From Thermorudis peleae (lineage in GTDB: Bacteria > Chloroflexota > Chloroflexia > Thermomicrobiales > Thermomicrobiaceae), in contig NZ_JQMP01000004.1 of assembly GCF_000744775.1 (NCBI RefSeq), positions 496,001 through 560,000 of the forward strand: 64,000 bases of DNA, read 5' to 3'. Shown piece by piece: positions 1 to 8,402 of the stretch. The first letter of the stretch is position 1. Every line of letters begins with the position of its first letter. The position numbers and the translations under genes are program-made. The notes under the pieces are model-generated. The model had not been told where the DNA came from. It did no database searches and saw nothing but the letters and a program-made list of their open reading frames with translations.

Positions 1-579
1 CAAACCAAAACGCTGCCGTAGATCTTCGATCAACGCGGCGTCGCACGCAGAAGCATGATAGGATGCATCGACAGCCAACGGAATTACATGCACCCGCTCG
101 GCAGGGATGCGAAGGTAGCGCACGATATCGCGATATGAGGCGTCAGAATCGGTGATAATGGCGGCTGCTCGGCGTGCCGCTCGGACCGCAAGAAGCAAGT
201 AAAGTCGCATGGCGAAGGTGCGATACTCAGGTAAGACCAGCGGGATCACATCGTGGACAGTGAGGACGACGGGAAACGGCGCACGCAGTGGGCCAGCGAA
301 ATAGGGCACATGCAAGAGTTGCACACCAATCTGGCGAGCGACATGAACTATCCCCCACTGTTCCCACTGTACCTTCGCTACCTTCCCAAGTGGTTCTTGA
401 CGAGTCCGCTGGGCAACGTCGGGCATTCGCACTGGCTCACTGCCTGGACGGAGGAGAACAACGGGACGCGCTTGCATACACAAAGCGTGCCATAGACCAC
501 GGGTATATTGCCCGCTGCCGGTGAGAGGTTGGTCGTAAAATGCTCCATCGAGCGCAATACACGGCGCACTGCAAGCCAT
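1..579 (-). CDS. Glycosyltransferase family 4 (GT-B), N-terminal part, cut by the window edge
   Basis: The reading frame is open from an ATG at 579 to the window edge, giving 193 codons with no stop. The protein starts [17 protein letters not shown] and contains the segments [42 protein letters not shown] and [14 protein letters not shown]. These match the N-terminal acceptor domain of GT4 glycosyltransferases: a GxGxYxR loop, the xHDxxP turn, and the S-x-x-S/RDI and 'V.VIPLGVD' segments just before the hinge. The donor-binding half lies beyond position 1. Members of this family transfer an activated sugar to lipid or polysaccharide acceptors at the membrane; the actual substrate cannot be told. 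It is divergent from trxA. The ribosome site is a weak GGGAG before the ATG. Confidence 0.85.
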   Translation of the reverse strand, partial: MACSAPCIALDGAFYDQPLTGSGQYTRGLWHALCMQARPVVLLRPGSEPVRMPDVAQRTRQEPLGKVAKVQWEQWGIVHVARQIGVQLLHVPYFAGPLRAPFPVVLTVHDVIPLVLPEYRTFAMRLYLLLAVRAARRAAAIITDSDASYRDIVRYLRIPAERVHVIPLAVDASYHASACDAALIEDLRQRFGL

Positions 580-686
580 CACCACCGCTCCCTATGGGAG
601 TATACCGAGCGTACTCGTGCAATTACGCGCTGCATTCCATGCGCGGCTTTCGGCATAAAGTGTGGTGGTTGCGCGTTCTTTTCCAT

Positions 687-716
687 TTGCAGGGATACCG
701 ATCCCTTGAGTATAGT
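687..716 (+). promoter_or_regulatory. Candidate sigma70-type promoter of trxA
   Basis: A -10 box TATAGT lies at 711-716, 18 bases after a weak -35 TTGCAG at 687-692. Transcription would start near 723, leaving a leader of about 40 bases before the trxA ATG at 763. The -10 is convincing and the -35 matches only in TTG. The same TTGCAG hexamer is seen at the candidate mreB promoter in this window. Confidence 0.45.
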
Positions 717-762
717 CAGTCACAAGCCCTTTACCCGGGCAGCCATTGGAGGGAGCAGGACA

Positions 763-1089
763 ATGGCCAAACCAGTCACAGTCAGTGATGAGACGTTTGA
801 GTCAGAGGTTATTCAATCTGCTGTTCCAGTGCTTGTTGACTTTTGGGCACCCTGGTGCGGTCCATGCCGCATCATCGCGCCAATCCTTGAGGAGATCGCT
901 GAGGAGAAGGGCGAGCAACTCAAGGTCGCGAAGGTCAACGTCGATGAAAACATGCGCATTGCGACAGAACTCGGCGTGACGAGCATTCCAACCCTTGTCC
1001 TCTATAAGAATGGCCGTCCAGTTGAGCGTATTATCGGCGCCCAGCCGAAGCAGCGTCTTCTTCAGCAGATTGAAAAGCACCTCGCATAG
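763..1089 (+). CDS. trxA: Thioredoxin
   Basis: A 108-residue protein with the full thioredoxin fold signature: [12 protein letters not shown] with the redox WCGPC motif near residues 30-34, the cis-proline segment [12 protein letters not shown], and the C-terminal [11 protein letters not shown] helix. It reduces protein disulfides in the cytosol and serves enzymes such as ribonucleotide reductase. The frame is open upstream to an ATG at 508, but that would add 85 residues of low-quality sequence. The ATG at 763 has a strong GGAGGGAG ribosome site at 748-755 and gives the standard family length, so it is chosen. It is monocistronic, with a hairpin terminator just downstream. Confidence 0.97.
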   Translation: MAKPVTVSDETFESEVIQSAVPVLVDFWAPWCGPCRIIAPILEEIAEEKGEQLKVAKVNVDENMRIATELGVTSIPTLVLYKNGRPVERIIGAQPKQRLLQQIEKHLA

Positions 1090-1112
1090 GTATTCAAGTC
1101 AACAACACTGTG

Positions 1113-1141
1113 AGGCCTCTCAGCGTTATGCTGAGAGGCCT
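1113..1141. terminator. Bidirectional hairpin terminator between trxA and the convergent gene
   Basis: Twelve bases (AGGCCTCTCAGC, 1113-1124) pair perfectly with 1130-1141 around a five-base loop GTTAT. On the plus strand the hairpin is followed by TTGCTCTTCT, a partial U tract. It lies 23 bases after the trxA stop and 10 bases before the stop of the convergent gene at 1151, so it could end transcripts from both sides. Confidence 0.8.
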
Positions 1142-1150
1142 TGCTCTTCT

Positions 1151-2305
1151 CTACCGAGCTGTGGCACGACGCCGCCAGACATAGGCAGTCAAAGCAAGGA
1201 CACTACCGGTGAACATGACGATGGGCCATCGTGGGCCATACAACACCATATTGGCCAAGCTGGCTAGCACAGCGGTGCGACCGCGGAGATAGTGCGGCAA
1301 CCGCACTGCAACGATGGTCACCCGGTCATTGGGCGTAATCAAGGGAGGATAGGCATAGCGATTTCGTCGTAAATCAATGCTGAGCACAGTCTCGGAAGCA
1401 CGATCGGGCGCATTCGGGTCAAAGACCCAGACTGCAGCATGATCGGGACGTTGCTGCTGAAAGGCATAGGGAACAACCGTATGTCCCTGACCAAGTAAGG
1501 CCTGAATGACGTCACGGCGCCACGGTACAGGGACATTAATATCAAAACAAAGATCGCTCTCACGACGCTGAAGCACATCCTGCATGAACCGGAAGTAGGC
1601 ACGGCGAGGACTTGGGAAGAAGAACCACGGGGCACCAGCAAGGAGCGCACGATCAGTCAGTTGCCGGCCATGCAGGACAATGACCTGCTCAAGCAGTGTT
1701 CCTTCTGGCAATGGTGAAGCTTCTAACGCTCGTGCTAGGGCAAGGCGCGAGAGGCCAGTACACAGCCCACCAATGACCTGTGTCCCTCGCTGACGAATGC
1801 CAACGGTATCACGATAGAGACCACGGAAGAATGCCCACGGGAACAAGCAAAACCGGAAGGTCTGCGTGAACTGCTGATGAGACGGCTCGATTTCACCAAG
1901 ATCCGCAAGAGTGTTCGCCCAGGGAAGACGATGCTGCTCGGGGACAAAGCGATGATAGCCCATGATCCAGATCGGGAGGCCCAACCTCCCTCGGGCGATG
2001 GCGCGACGTTGTACACGAAGAGTAACGGTAAGCTCCGCATAGAGAGCTGACGGCGGTTGTCCGCTTGGCCAGATCCACCAACGCCGCTGCCCTTGGAAGA
2101 GTGGAGGACCGTAATCAAGCACATACCATCCCTGCGGGACTTTGAGTACGACCTGAGCAGATGTGCCTGCCCCGGAGAGAGAGGGCATGGTCGCTTCAAG
2201 GATGAAGCGATCAGGATAGTAGCGAAATGGTTCACCCGGACGATTGGCGTAGACAAGATGGTCAAGCGTCGCGCCGTCAGCTGCTCTGGCTCGTAGTTGG
2301 ATCAC
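1151..2305 (-). CDS. Uncharacterised papain-like protein with C-terminal membrane anchor
   Basis: A 384-residue protein starting at a GTG that overlaps the nrdR stop by four bases (GTGA), so it is translationally coupled to nrdR at the end of the ftsZ transcript. I do not recognise a named family. In order: a beta-rich N-terminal half to about residue 110; Cys182 in VIGGLCTGLSRLAL; His275 in GQGHTVVPYAF; Asp296 in VWVFDPNAP; and a hydrophobic segment at about 359-377 followed by RRR. The order Cys at a helix start, then His in a beta strand, then a DPN turn resembles the papain/C39-like catalytic triad. Protease or transglutaminase-like activity is an inference. The C-terminal helix would anchor it with the bulk of the protein N-terminal to it. 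Gene presence is secure, function is not. Confidence 0.85.
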   Translation of the reverse strand: MIQLRARAADGATLDHLVYANRPGEPFRYYPDRFILEATMPSLSGAGTSAQVVLKVPQGWYVLDYGPPLFQGQRRWWIWPSGQPPSALYAELTVTLRVQRRAIARGRLGLPIWIMGYHRFVPEQHRLPWANTLADLGEIEPSHQQFTQTFRFCLFPWAFFRGLYRDTVGIRQRGTQVIGGLCTGLSRLALARALEASPLPEGTLLEQVIVLHGRQLTDRALLAGAPWFFFPSPRRAYFRFMQDVLQRRESDLCFDINVPVPWRRDVIQALLGQGHTVVPYAFQQQRPDHAAVWVFDPNAPDRASETVLSIDLRRNRYAYPPLITPNDRVTIVAVRLPHYLRGRTAVLASLANMVLYGPRWPIVMFTGSVLALTAYVWRRRATAR

Positions 2306-2787
2306 GACGAGGGTGCCTCGTGTTCAGAACGCGTGCGGGCTGCGCCAAGCGCCTCCATTTCACGGCGCAAATCTTCCAGATCGGCAAAACGACGATAGAC
2401 TGAAGCGAACCGAATATAGGCCACCTCATCAAGCTGCTTCAGTTCACGAAGCACAATTTCGCCGATCAACGTGCTTGGCACCTCGATCTTGCCAGTTGCC
2501 AATAACTCGCGTTCAACCGTCGCAACGATGCGGTCAACCTCTTCTTGCGAGACCGGACGCTTCGTTAAGGCGAGCCGCAATTTATCACGGAGCTTGCGAC
2601 TATCGAATTCTTCACGTCGGCCATCGCGCTTAATGACCATGAGGCCGCCTGGTTCAACGCGCTCATAGGTCGTGAACCGGCGGCCACAAACCACACACTC
2701 CCGACGGCGCCGAATACTCTCGCCGCCACCAAGCTCACGTGAATCGATTACACGGGTATCACGTGCGCCACAGAAAGGACACCGCAC
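2302..2787 (-). CDS. nrdR: Transcriptional repressor NrdR
   Basis: A 161-residue protein with the two diagnostic parts of NrdR. Residues 1-40 form a zinc ribbon (MRCPFCGA...CVVCGRRF, CxxC pairs) and residues about 50-140 form an ATP-cone (VIKRDGRREEFDSRKL). It senses dATP/ATP through the cone and represses ribonucleotide reductase genes. It starts at a GTG at 2787 with GAGG about nine bases upstream, 66 bases after ftsZ, and overlaps the next gene by four bases. No NrdR box was identified in the window, so its targets lie elsewhere. Its place behind ftsZ would tie DNA precursor control to the division operon. Confidence 0.97.
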   Translation of the reverse strand: MRCPFCGARDTRVIDSRELGGGESIRRRRECVVCGRRFTTYERVEPGGLMVIKRDGRREEFDSRKLRDKLRLALTKRPVSQEEVDRIVATVERELLATGKIEVPSTLIGEIVLRELKQLDEVAYIRFASVYRRFADLEDLRREMEALGAARTRSEHEAPSS

Positions 2788-2853
2788 CGTTGTGCCTCAT
2801 CGGTTCCTGTTGGACTACAGCACATGCTGCAGGCCACTCCCTTAAGGAGTATC

Positions 2854-3963
2854 TTACCGCTCCCGCAAGAAGCGCAAGATCGATGGCTCAGCCCAGTCAT
2901 CCTCTGGAAGAATGGGTGTACGTGGCGGAGCCGTTCGCGCCGTCGGTTCGGCACGGAACCGTCGCTGCTCGGTCGCGGCTGGTCGCACACGTCGCTGCTG
3001 TCCTGAGCCGGTAAAGCCAGCGGCAATGAGCGTGATGGTGACGTCCCGCCCCATCGCTTCGTCAGGGTTAGCACCAAAGATAATTTCAGCCTCTTCGTCG
3101 ACAGTTGAACGGATGACCTCAGCAGCTTCGTTAATTTCAGCCATTGAGAGGTCTGGACCACCGGTGATGTTGTAGAGGACACGAGTTGCCCCGTCAATGC
3201 TCATCTCAAGCAACGGGCTCTCAATTGCAGCCTTCGCCGCCTCAACACAGCGATTTTCACCCGAGCCACGGCCAATCGCCATAAGTGCTGAGCCGGCATC
3301 ACGCAGAATCGTCTTGACGTCGGCAAAGTCAAGGTTAATTAACCCCGGCTTGGTAATGAGCTCGGAAATGCCTTGAATACCTTGTCGCAGCACATCATCG
3401 GCAATGCGAAACGCTTCTGAGAAAGGCGTCTTAGGATCGACCAGTGTGACAAGCCGCTGGTTTGGAATAGTAATCAAGGCGTCGACGTGTTCGCGGAGGA
3501 CTGCGATGCCCTCATCGGCAATACGTCGACGTTTGGCTCCCTCAAAATCAAACGGCTTGGTGACGATCCCAATGGTCAGGGCTCCAGCCTCGCGTGCCAG
3601 GCGTGCAATCGTCGGCGAAGCGCCTGTGCCCGTTCCACCGCCCATGCCGGCCGTAATAAAGACCATATCAGCACCACGGACAGCCTCAGCTAAGATATCA
3701 ATACTTTCCTCGGCAGCACGCTCGCCAATTTCGGGACGACCACCAGCTCCCAGCCCTTTCGTCAATTTATCGCCAATACGGATCGTGACCGGACTAAGAG
3801 AGTTGAGGAGAGCCTGGGCATCGGTATTGACCGCAATGAACTCGACGCCGCTAATGCCAGACTCAATCATGCGGTTCACTGCGTTCCCGCCGGCACCACC
3901 AACGCCGATCACCTTAATGCGTGCGAAGTTGTTGACGAAATCGTCTTCACGCTCTGGAAACAT
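2854..3963 (-). CDS. ftsZ: Cell division GTPase FtsZ
   Basis: A tubulin-like GTPase that polymerises into the division ring. Visible signatures are the N-terminal [15 protein letters not shown], the tubulin motif [12 protein letters not shown], the NADFADV-type T7 synergy loop ([11 protein letters not shown]) and the conserved C-terminal tail ending [12 protein letters not shown] for partner binding. The frame extends upstream to a GTG at 4014. The ATG at 3963 (MFPEREDDF) is preferred because GGGAGGT lies five bases before it and the core then starts at the usual place, giving 369 residues. There is no ftsA in the cluster, so the membrane tether must be another protein. About 250 bases separate it from ftsQ, containing a possible own promoter and a hairpin. 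Confidence 0.97.
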   Translation of the reverse strand: MFPEREDDFVNNFARIKVIGVGGAGGNAVNRMIESGISGVEFIAVNTDAQALLNSLSPVTIRIGDKLTKGLGAGGRPEIGERAAEESIDILAEAVRGADMVFITAGMGGGTGTGASPTIARLAREAGALTIGIVTKPFDFEGAKRRRIADEGIAVLREHVDALITIPNQRLVTLVDPKTPFSEAFRIADDVLRQGIQGISELITKPGLINLDFADVKTILRDAGSALMAIGRGSGENRCVEAAKAAIESPLLEMSIDGATRVLYNITGGPDLSMAEINEAAEVIRSTVDEEAEIIFGANPDEAMGRDVTITLIAAGFTGSGQQRRVRPAATEQRRFRAEPTARTAPPRTPILPEDDWAEPSILRFLRER

Positions 3964-4070
3964 TTGTGACCTCCCGCTGGCTTCCTGATGCTGGTATGTT
4001 GTCCGCTTCGCCACTGCCCCGCCCTATTCTCGTTATGGAACGACCCAATGAATACTGCTAACGCAACATC

Positions 4071-4103
4071 CTGCCACGGGCACTTTGCATTTCCTCGTGG
4101 CAG
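4071..4103 (-). other. Stem-loop in the ftsZ leader
   Basis: CTGCCACG at 4071-4078 pairs perfectly with CGTGGCAG at 4096-4103 around a 17-base loop. It lies 108 bases upstream of the chosen ftsZ start and about 110 bases after the ftsQ stop. No U tract follows on either strand, so it is not a standard terminator. It could be a processing site or a leader structure that modulates ftsZ relative to ftsQ. Confidence 0.4.
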
Positions 4104-4163
4104 CGTCTGTTGAATCATCTGGTAGTAGCTCGGCCGATCCCCACCCGCGTCACGCTGTGAGGG

Positions 4164-4172
4164 AGTGTAGCA
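4164..4172 (-). promoter_or_regulatory. Candidate extended -10 promoter for ftsZ
   Basis: Read on the minus strand, TGC-TACACT forms an extended -10 element (TACACT at 4164-4169). No good -35 hexamer is present 16-18 bases upstream. Transcription would start near 4157, leaving about 190 bases of leader that includes the stem-loop at 4071-4103. Extra promoters just before ftsZ are common in dcw clusters, which supports but does not prove the call. Confidence 0.35.
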
Positions 4173-4213
4173 TATCGCCACCCCCCGACGAGTATCCGTA
4201 CACCTCGCATTCC

Positions 4214-4948
4214 TCACCAGATTACCGGACGATCTGGATCACGCAGATCAAGTCGCAGCCAACCTTGGTCGCGCGCAAGCAGCGCTTGGAAGACCGCAAG
4301 CTGATCGGCTAAGCGTGTCGCGTCGCCAAATACCACGGTCCGACCATCAGGATAGGTGAGTGTAAGACCAAGCTTTGCGCTATAGATCAAGGAAACTTGC
4401 TGACCTTGTGTTCGCTGAACAATCGTACGAGCCGCCTGCACGCTGCTGGCTGGCAGTTTACTGCCAAGTTGTGGCGGAGTACCATCAGCCTGAGTGACAT
4501 GGGGAAGCATAGCCTGGTCACCCTGGGCAATAACCCATCCTTGGCTATCGACGAGATACGGCTGCCCGCCAGCAATCCAGACGAGCACCGGCACACGCTC
4601 TTGGAGACTGATAATGACCCGATCAGGGAAAACTGGATGAACTGACGCTGCCGCAACAGCAGGATGTCGCGCAACGCGTCGCGCTATGTCGTCCGGCCGA
4701 AGCCAAAAGAGCGACTGGCCTAAGGCGCCACTCACTTGAACAACGTCGTTGGCAGTCGCTAACTGCGCTCCTTGTACCTCAACTGTCCGTACTGTGTAGG
4801 TTTTCGCAGTGAGAAATCCTCCGGCAAGCACGCTGAACCCAACAGCTAACACCAGGGCAGGGAGGCGCCCAGTGCGTGTTCCATAACGCACCACACGACC
4901 AACACGCTGCAATGGACGAGCAGGGGGGCGTCTCGTGACCATGAGCAT
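4214..4948 (-). CDS. ftsQ: Cell division protein FtsQ (POTRA)
   Basis: A 244-residue bitopic protein. A basic cytoplasmic N-terminus (TRRPPARPLQR) leads to one membrane helix at about residues 31-50, then a POTRA domain (YTVRTVEVQGAQLATANDVVQVSG) and the beta domain with the typical HPAVAAASVHPVFPDRVIISLQER segment. FtsQ bridges the cytosolic ring to the periplasmic-side FtsL/FtsB and the septal synthase. The start overlaps the ddl stop by one base (TAATG), which indicates translational coupling, and the position between ddl and ftsZ is the standard one. A second ATG two codons later is possible. Confidence 0.93.
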   Translation of the reverse strand: MLMVTRRPPARPLQRVGRVVRYGTRTGRLPALVLAVGFSVLAGGFLTAKTYTVRTVEVQGAQLATANDVVQVSGALGQSLFWLRPDDIARRVARHPAVAAASVHPVFPDRVIISLQERVPVLVWIAGGQPYLVDSQGWVIAQGDQAMLPHVTQADGTPPQLGSKLPASSVQAARTIVQRTQGQQVSLIYSAKLGLTLTYPDGRTVVFGDATRLADQLAVFQALLARDQGWLRLDLRDPDRPVIW

Positions 4949-6060
4949 TATCCGCAGCGCCGTTGCACTTTTTCCTGGTGTCGTTCGAGTGCAAGCTCGA
5001 TGAGCCGAGTAATAAGCTCACGAAACGGCAGACCGCTTGCTTCCCAGAGCTTGGGATACATGCTGATCGCCGTAAAGCCTGGGATGGTATTGACTTCGTT
5101 AATGAGCACCTGTCCGGTCCGGCGATCGAGAAAGAAATCAACGCGCGCCATTCCCGCGCCGTCAATGAGGCGAAATGCTTCGACTGCCATACGCCGCGTG
5201 GCCTCGGCTTGTTCTGGTGTAATCGGGGCTGGGATCAGGAGTTGCGATCCGGTATCAACGTACTTCGCCTCATAGTCATAGAACTCTCGACTCGGAATAA
5301 TTTCACCGACAATCGAGGCTACCGGCTCGTCATTGCCTAAGACACTCACTTCAAGCTCACGAGCATCAATTGCCTCTTCAATAAGTATCCGGCGGTCATA
5401 GCGCCCTGCTTCTTCGATCGCGGGCCCAAGGTGCGCCGCAGCACGAACCTTGGTCACACCAACGCTTGAGCCAAGGTTCGCAGGTTTCACAAAGCAAGGG
5501 TAGCCAATTTCTTCTTCAACGCGCTGCTCCACGCTTTGGCTATCGTGTTGCCATTCGCGCCAGGTAATAAGGAGCCACCGCGCTTGCGGTAAGCCGGCCC
5601 AGGCAAAGAGTCGTTTCGCTGTTGGCTTGTCCATAGCAACGGCAGAAGCAAGAACGCCACAGCCGACATAGGGGATTCCAGCAAGCTCAAGCAACCCTTG
5701 GACAGTGCCGTCCTCCCCATTTGGTCCATGCAAGACTGGAAAGACGACGTCCAATTCACCGACAACATGGGTTGGTGCAATGGCACGCACGTCATCAGTA
5801 ATGGACGCCGGCATGCTACTCCTGCTGTCTTCGGACTCATCGGCATTCTCAGATTCGAGCGGCAGTCGCGAGACAGCTGCTAGCGCACGAAGAGGATCAC
5901 CACCAACCAACCACCGGCCATCCCGGGTAATGCCAATTGGGACAACATCAAAGCGCGATCGATCAATATGCCGCAAGATCGCCTGTGCCGAGCGTAAGGA
6001 CACATCATGCTCGCTCGATTGTCCGCCGAAGAGGACGCCGACACGGAGTTTTCGGGTCAT
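4948..6060 (-). CDS. ddl: D-alanine--D-alanine ligase
   Basis: A 370-residue ATP-grasp enzyme that joins two D-alanines for the peptidoglycan pentapeptide. Family marks include the N-terminal GVLFGGQSSEHDVSLRSA, the FPVLHGPNGEDGTVQG loop, the ATP-binding FVKPANLGSSVGVTKV, and the metal-binding NEVNTIPGFTAISMYP near the C-terminus. It is slightly longer than usual because of an acidic, low-complexity insertion at about residues 70-88 (ESENADESEDS). It follows murB by three bases and overlaps ftsQ by one base. Confidence 0.97.
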   Translation of the reverse strand: MTRKLRVGVLFGGQSSEHDVSLRSAQAILRHIDRSRFDVVPIGITRDGRWLVGGDPLRALAAVSRLPLESENADESEDSRSSMPASITDDVRAIAPTHVVGELDVVFPVLHGPNGEDGTVQGLLELAGIPYVGCGVLASAVAMDKPTAKRLFAWAGLPQARWLLITWREWQHDSQSVEQRVEEEIGYPCFVKPANLGSSVGVTKVRAAAHLGPAIEEAGRYDRRILIEEAIDARELEVSVLGNDEPVASIVGEIIPSREFYDYEAKYVDTGSQLLIPAPITPEQAEATRRMAVEAFRLIDGAGMARVDFFLDRRTGQVLINEVNTIPGFTAISMYPKLWEASGLPFRELITRLIELALERHQEKVQRRCG

Positions 6061-6063
6061 GAC

Positions 6064-7011
6064 TCATTCCTCGCCAATCTGCTCAATTTCGGGCACAAGG
6101 ACAATGCCAAACCGCTGTTGAACAACCTCTTGAATCATTGCAATTAACGCCCGTACATCAGCAGCGGTTGCTGTGCCCGTATTGATGAAGAAGTTTGCAT
6201 GCCGCTCTGACACTTTCACCCCGCCGATTTGCAGCCCTTTCAAGCCAGCCTGCTCAATGAGATACCCTGCGTAGGTTCCCGGAGGATTGGTAAAGACTGA
6301 GCCAGCACAGGCCCCCGTCGGCTGGTGCACCCGTCGCCATCGAGTAAGCTCAGCCACCCGGCTCTGGAGTTCCGCTCGATCCCCATACGGCAAGCGAAAG
6401 GTCACTTCGAGCACAACCCATCGGCGAGGACGCGGTGCTGCTTTAAGAGTGGTCATACGATAGCGGGGTTCGAGCATTGCTTGTGTCCACTGGACAAGGT
6501 CAAACGTCTCGGTGTCGAGGAGGGTGAGCGAGACAAGATAATCAGCCATCTCCCCGCCATGAGCACCAGCGTTGTTGACGACCGCACCACCAACAACACC
6601 TGGCAGCCCAGCCGTCCACTCTAAGCCAGCGAGCCCCTGGGCACTCGTCGCATGCCCTAGCCAAGAAATCGGAGCCTGTGCAGGCACAGTTACCAACGCA
6701 TGATCCTGTCCATCTGGCTCAATGCGGAACTGGTCATCCAGTTGTGTACTTGGTGCTCGCACAACGACAACGAGTCCACGAATCCCACGATCACCGACGA
6801 GAAGGTTGCTCCCACCCCCAATGACAGTAACGGGCAGCTGGTGCTGGTCAGCCCATGCAAGGGCAGCAAGCACGTCATCACGTGTTGCAGCACGAACAAG
6901 GAAATCAGCTGGCCCACCGATCCGGAAGGTTGTGTACCGCGAGAGTGGCTCGTTGCGCTTCACCGGCAAGATGCCAGTTGGACTCTGGATGGTAACGGTA
7001 CGCTCATTCAT
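6064..7011 (-). CDS. murB: UDP-N-acetylenolpyruvoylglucosamine reductase MurB
   Basis: A 315-residue FAD enzyme that reduces the enolpyruvyl group to give UDP-MurNAc. It shows the FAD-binding N-terminal RYTTFRIGGPADFLV, the VIGGGSNLLVGDRG loop, the catalytic serine region ACAGSVFTNPPG, and the late KVSERHANFFINTGTATA segment. Its length and C-terminal order fit the type II (Bacillus-like) MurB without the extra type I domain. It overlaps the murC stop by four bases (ATGA), so translation is coupled. Confidence 0.97.
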   Translation of the reverse strand: MNERTVTIQSPTGILPVKRNEPLSRYTTFRIGGPADFLVRAATRDDVLAALAWADQHQLPVTVIGGGSNLLVGDRGIRGLVVVVRAPSTQLDDQFRIEPDGQDHALVTVPAQAPISWLGHATSAQGLAGLEWTAGLPGVVGGAVVNNAGAHGGEMADYLVSLTLLDTETFDLVQWTQAMLEPRYRMTTLKAAPRPRRWVVLEVTFRLPYGDRAELQSRVAELTRWRRVHQPTGACAGSVFTNPPGTYAGYLIEQAGLKGLQIGGVKVSERHANFFINTGTATAADVRALIAMIQEVVQQRFGIVLVPEIEQIGEE

Positions 7012-8402
7012 GCGTGCCCTTCCAATGCTTGGATTAGGGTCGGCGCTGCTCGCCAGACATCACCCGCGCCAAGAATCAAGATGACCTCATCGCCGTGCAG
7101 TTGTGAAACAAGGCGCTGGACCGCGTCATCAAGGGCATCGGCAACGACCACGGGAACGCCCTGGATTCGCGCCCCAATATCCGCACTTTGAACGATACCG
7201 GGATCAGCTTCCCGAGCAGCATAAATCGGCACAAGGACAACACCATCCGCCAATTCGAGCACCTCAGCAAATCGGTCGAGGAACGCACGTGTACGGCTGT
7301 AGGTGTGCGGCTGGAAGAGTACCCAAAGGCGGCAGCCAGGAAAGCGCTCGCGGGCTGCTGCAATTGTGGCGGCAATTTCACTAGGATGATGAGCATAGTC
7401 GACGAAAATCTTGATGCCTCTTACTTCACCCCATTGTTCAAACCGCCGGCTTACTCCATGAAAGGCTGCAAGGGCGCGAAGGCTTTGCGACACAGGGACA
7501 CCGGCAGCGTGCGCCGCAGCAACCGCGGCTGCTGCATTAAGCCGATTGTGCCATCCAGGAATTGACAAATGCAGTGGCCAATGTTGATTGTGGGGACCAT
7601 GAAGTTGTGGCGGATCTCCCGGTTCAACCCACCAATCTGCCTTTGGATTTGCTCCAAATGTGATGATCTGGAGTTGGTGCGGTGCTAGCCACGTGAGCAC
7701 ACGCTGCACTGCAGGATCATCTGCAGCGACGACGGCTGTACCGCCTGGAGGCACCGCCTCAAGGAAGCGTTGAAATGCCCGCTCGACATGAGCCGGCGTC
7801 GGAAAGAGATCGGGATGATCGTGTTCGATATTCAACACCACAGCGATTGACGGGCGCAATAATAAAAAACTGTAGTCATACTCATCCGCTTCAACGACGA
7901 ACGCCTCACCCGTATCGATACGAGCGTTTACTCCAAGGTCGCGCAATTCAGCACCAACGGCAAACGACGGGTGATACCCAGCTTGAGTAAGAATCCAGGC
8001 AATCATACCGCTGGTTGTTGACTTGCCATGGGCTCCAGCAACCGCAATGCATTGGCGGTGCTCACTGAGCCACCCAAGAACAGCAGCGCGTTTTACAACA
8101 GGGAGACGCCGCTGTATGGCTGCGCCAATTTCTGGCTCACTTGTCGAAACTGCGGCACTGAGGACGAGGAACGCGGCATTGTGAACATGCGCAGGATGAT
8201 GCCCGAGTTCGACTTGAATCCCTTCAGCCTGCAGACGGTCGAGCTCTGGTGAAGCGGCACGATCACATCCTGTGACGGTATAGCCAAGGGCACGGAGCAT
8301 GCGAGCAAGGCCGCTCATCCCTGCTCCGCCGATTCCGACAAGATGCACATGCGCTGGCGGCGTAAGCGTACGCCAATCACCAGCGGCTGACCGGCCGTCC
8401 AT
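7008..8402 (-). CDS. murC: UDP-N-acetylmuramate--L-alanine ligase MurC
   Basis: A 464-residue Mur ligase that adds L-alanine to UDP-MurNAc. It has the N-terminal Rossmann motif VHLVGIGGAGMSGLARML, the ATP P-loop AVAGAHGKSTTSGM and the FVDYAHHPSEIAATIAA segment typical of MurC. The frame is open to 8600, but the ATG at 8402 is preferred: it has AAAGG upstream, begins about 16 residues before the Rossmann motif, and avoids a long overlap with ftsW. With this start the overlap with ftsW is 26 bases. The gene that normally sits between ftsW and murC, murG, is absent. Confidence 0.96.
   Translation of the reverse strand: MDGRSAAGDWRTLTPPAHVHLVGIGGAGMSGLARMLRALGYTVTGCDRAASPELDRLQAEGIQVELGHHPAHVHNAAFLVLSAAVSTSEPEIGAAIQRRLPVVKRAAVLGWLSEHRQCIAVAGAHGKSTTSGMIAWILTQAGYHPSFAVGAELRDLGVNARIDTGEAFVVEADEYDYSFLLLRPSIAVVLNIEHDHPDLFPTPAHVERAFQRFLEAVPPGGTAVVAADDPAVQRVLTWLAPHQLQIITFGANPKADWWVEPGDPPQLHGPHNQHWPLHLSIPGWHNRLNAAAAVAAAHAAGVPVSQSLRALAAFHGVSRRFEQWGEVRGIKIFVDYAHHPSEIAATIAAARERFPGCRLWVLFQPHTYSRTRAFLDRFAEVLELADGVVLVPIYAAREADPGIVQSADIGARIQGVPVVVADALDDAVQRLVSQLHGDEVILILGAGDVWRAAPTLIQALEGHA

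Noticed and set aside
508-762. An 85-residue N-terminal extension of thioredoxin
   Set aside because: The sequence does not resemble a signal peptide or domain, overlaps the divergent glycosyltransferase start region, and a strong ribosome site sits at the internal ATG at 763.
2788-2853. A terminator between ftsZ and nrdR
   Set aside because: Small stems (ACTCC/GGAGT and an 8-bp stem with a G-U pair and a too-short loop) exist, but there is no U tract and nrdR appears to belong to the same transcript.
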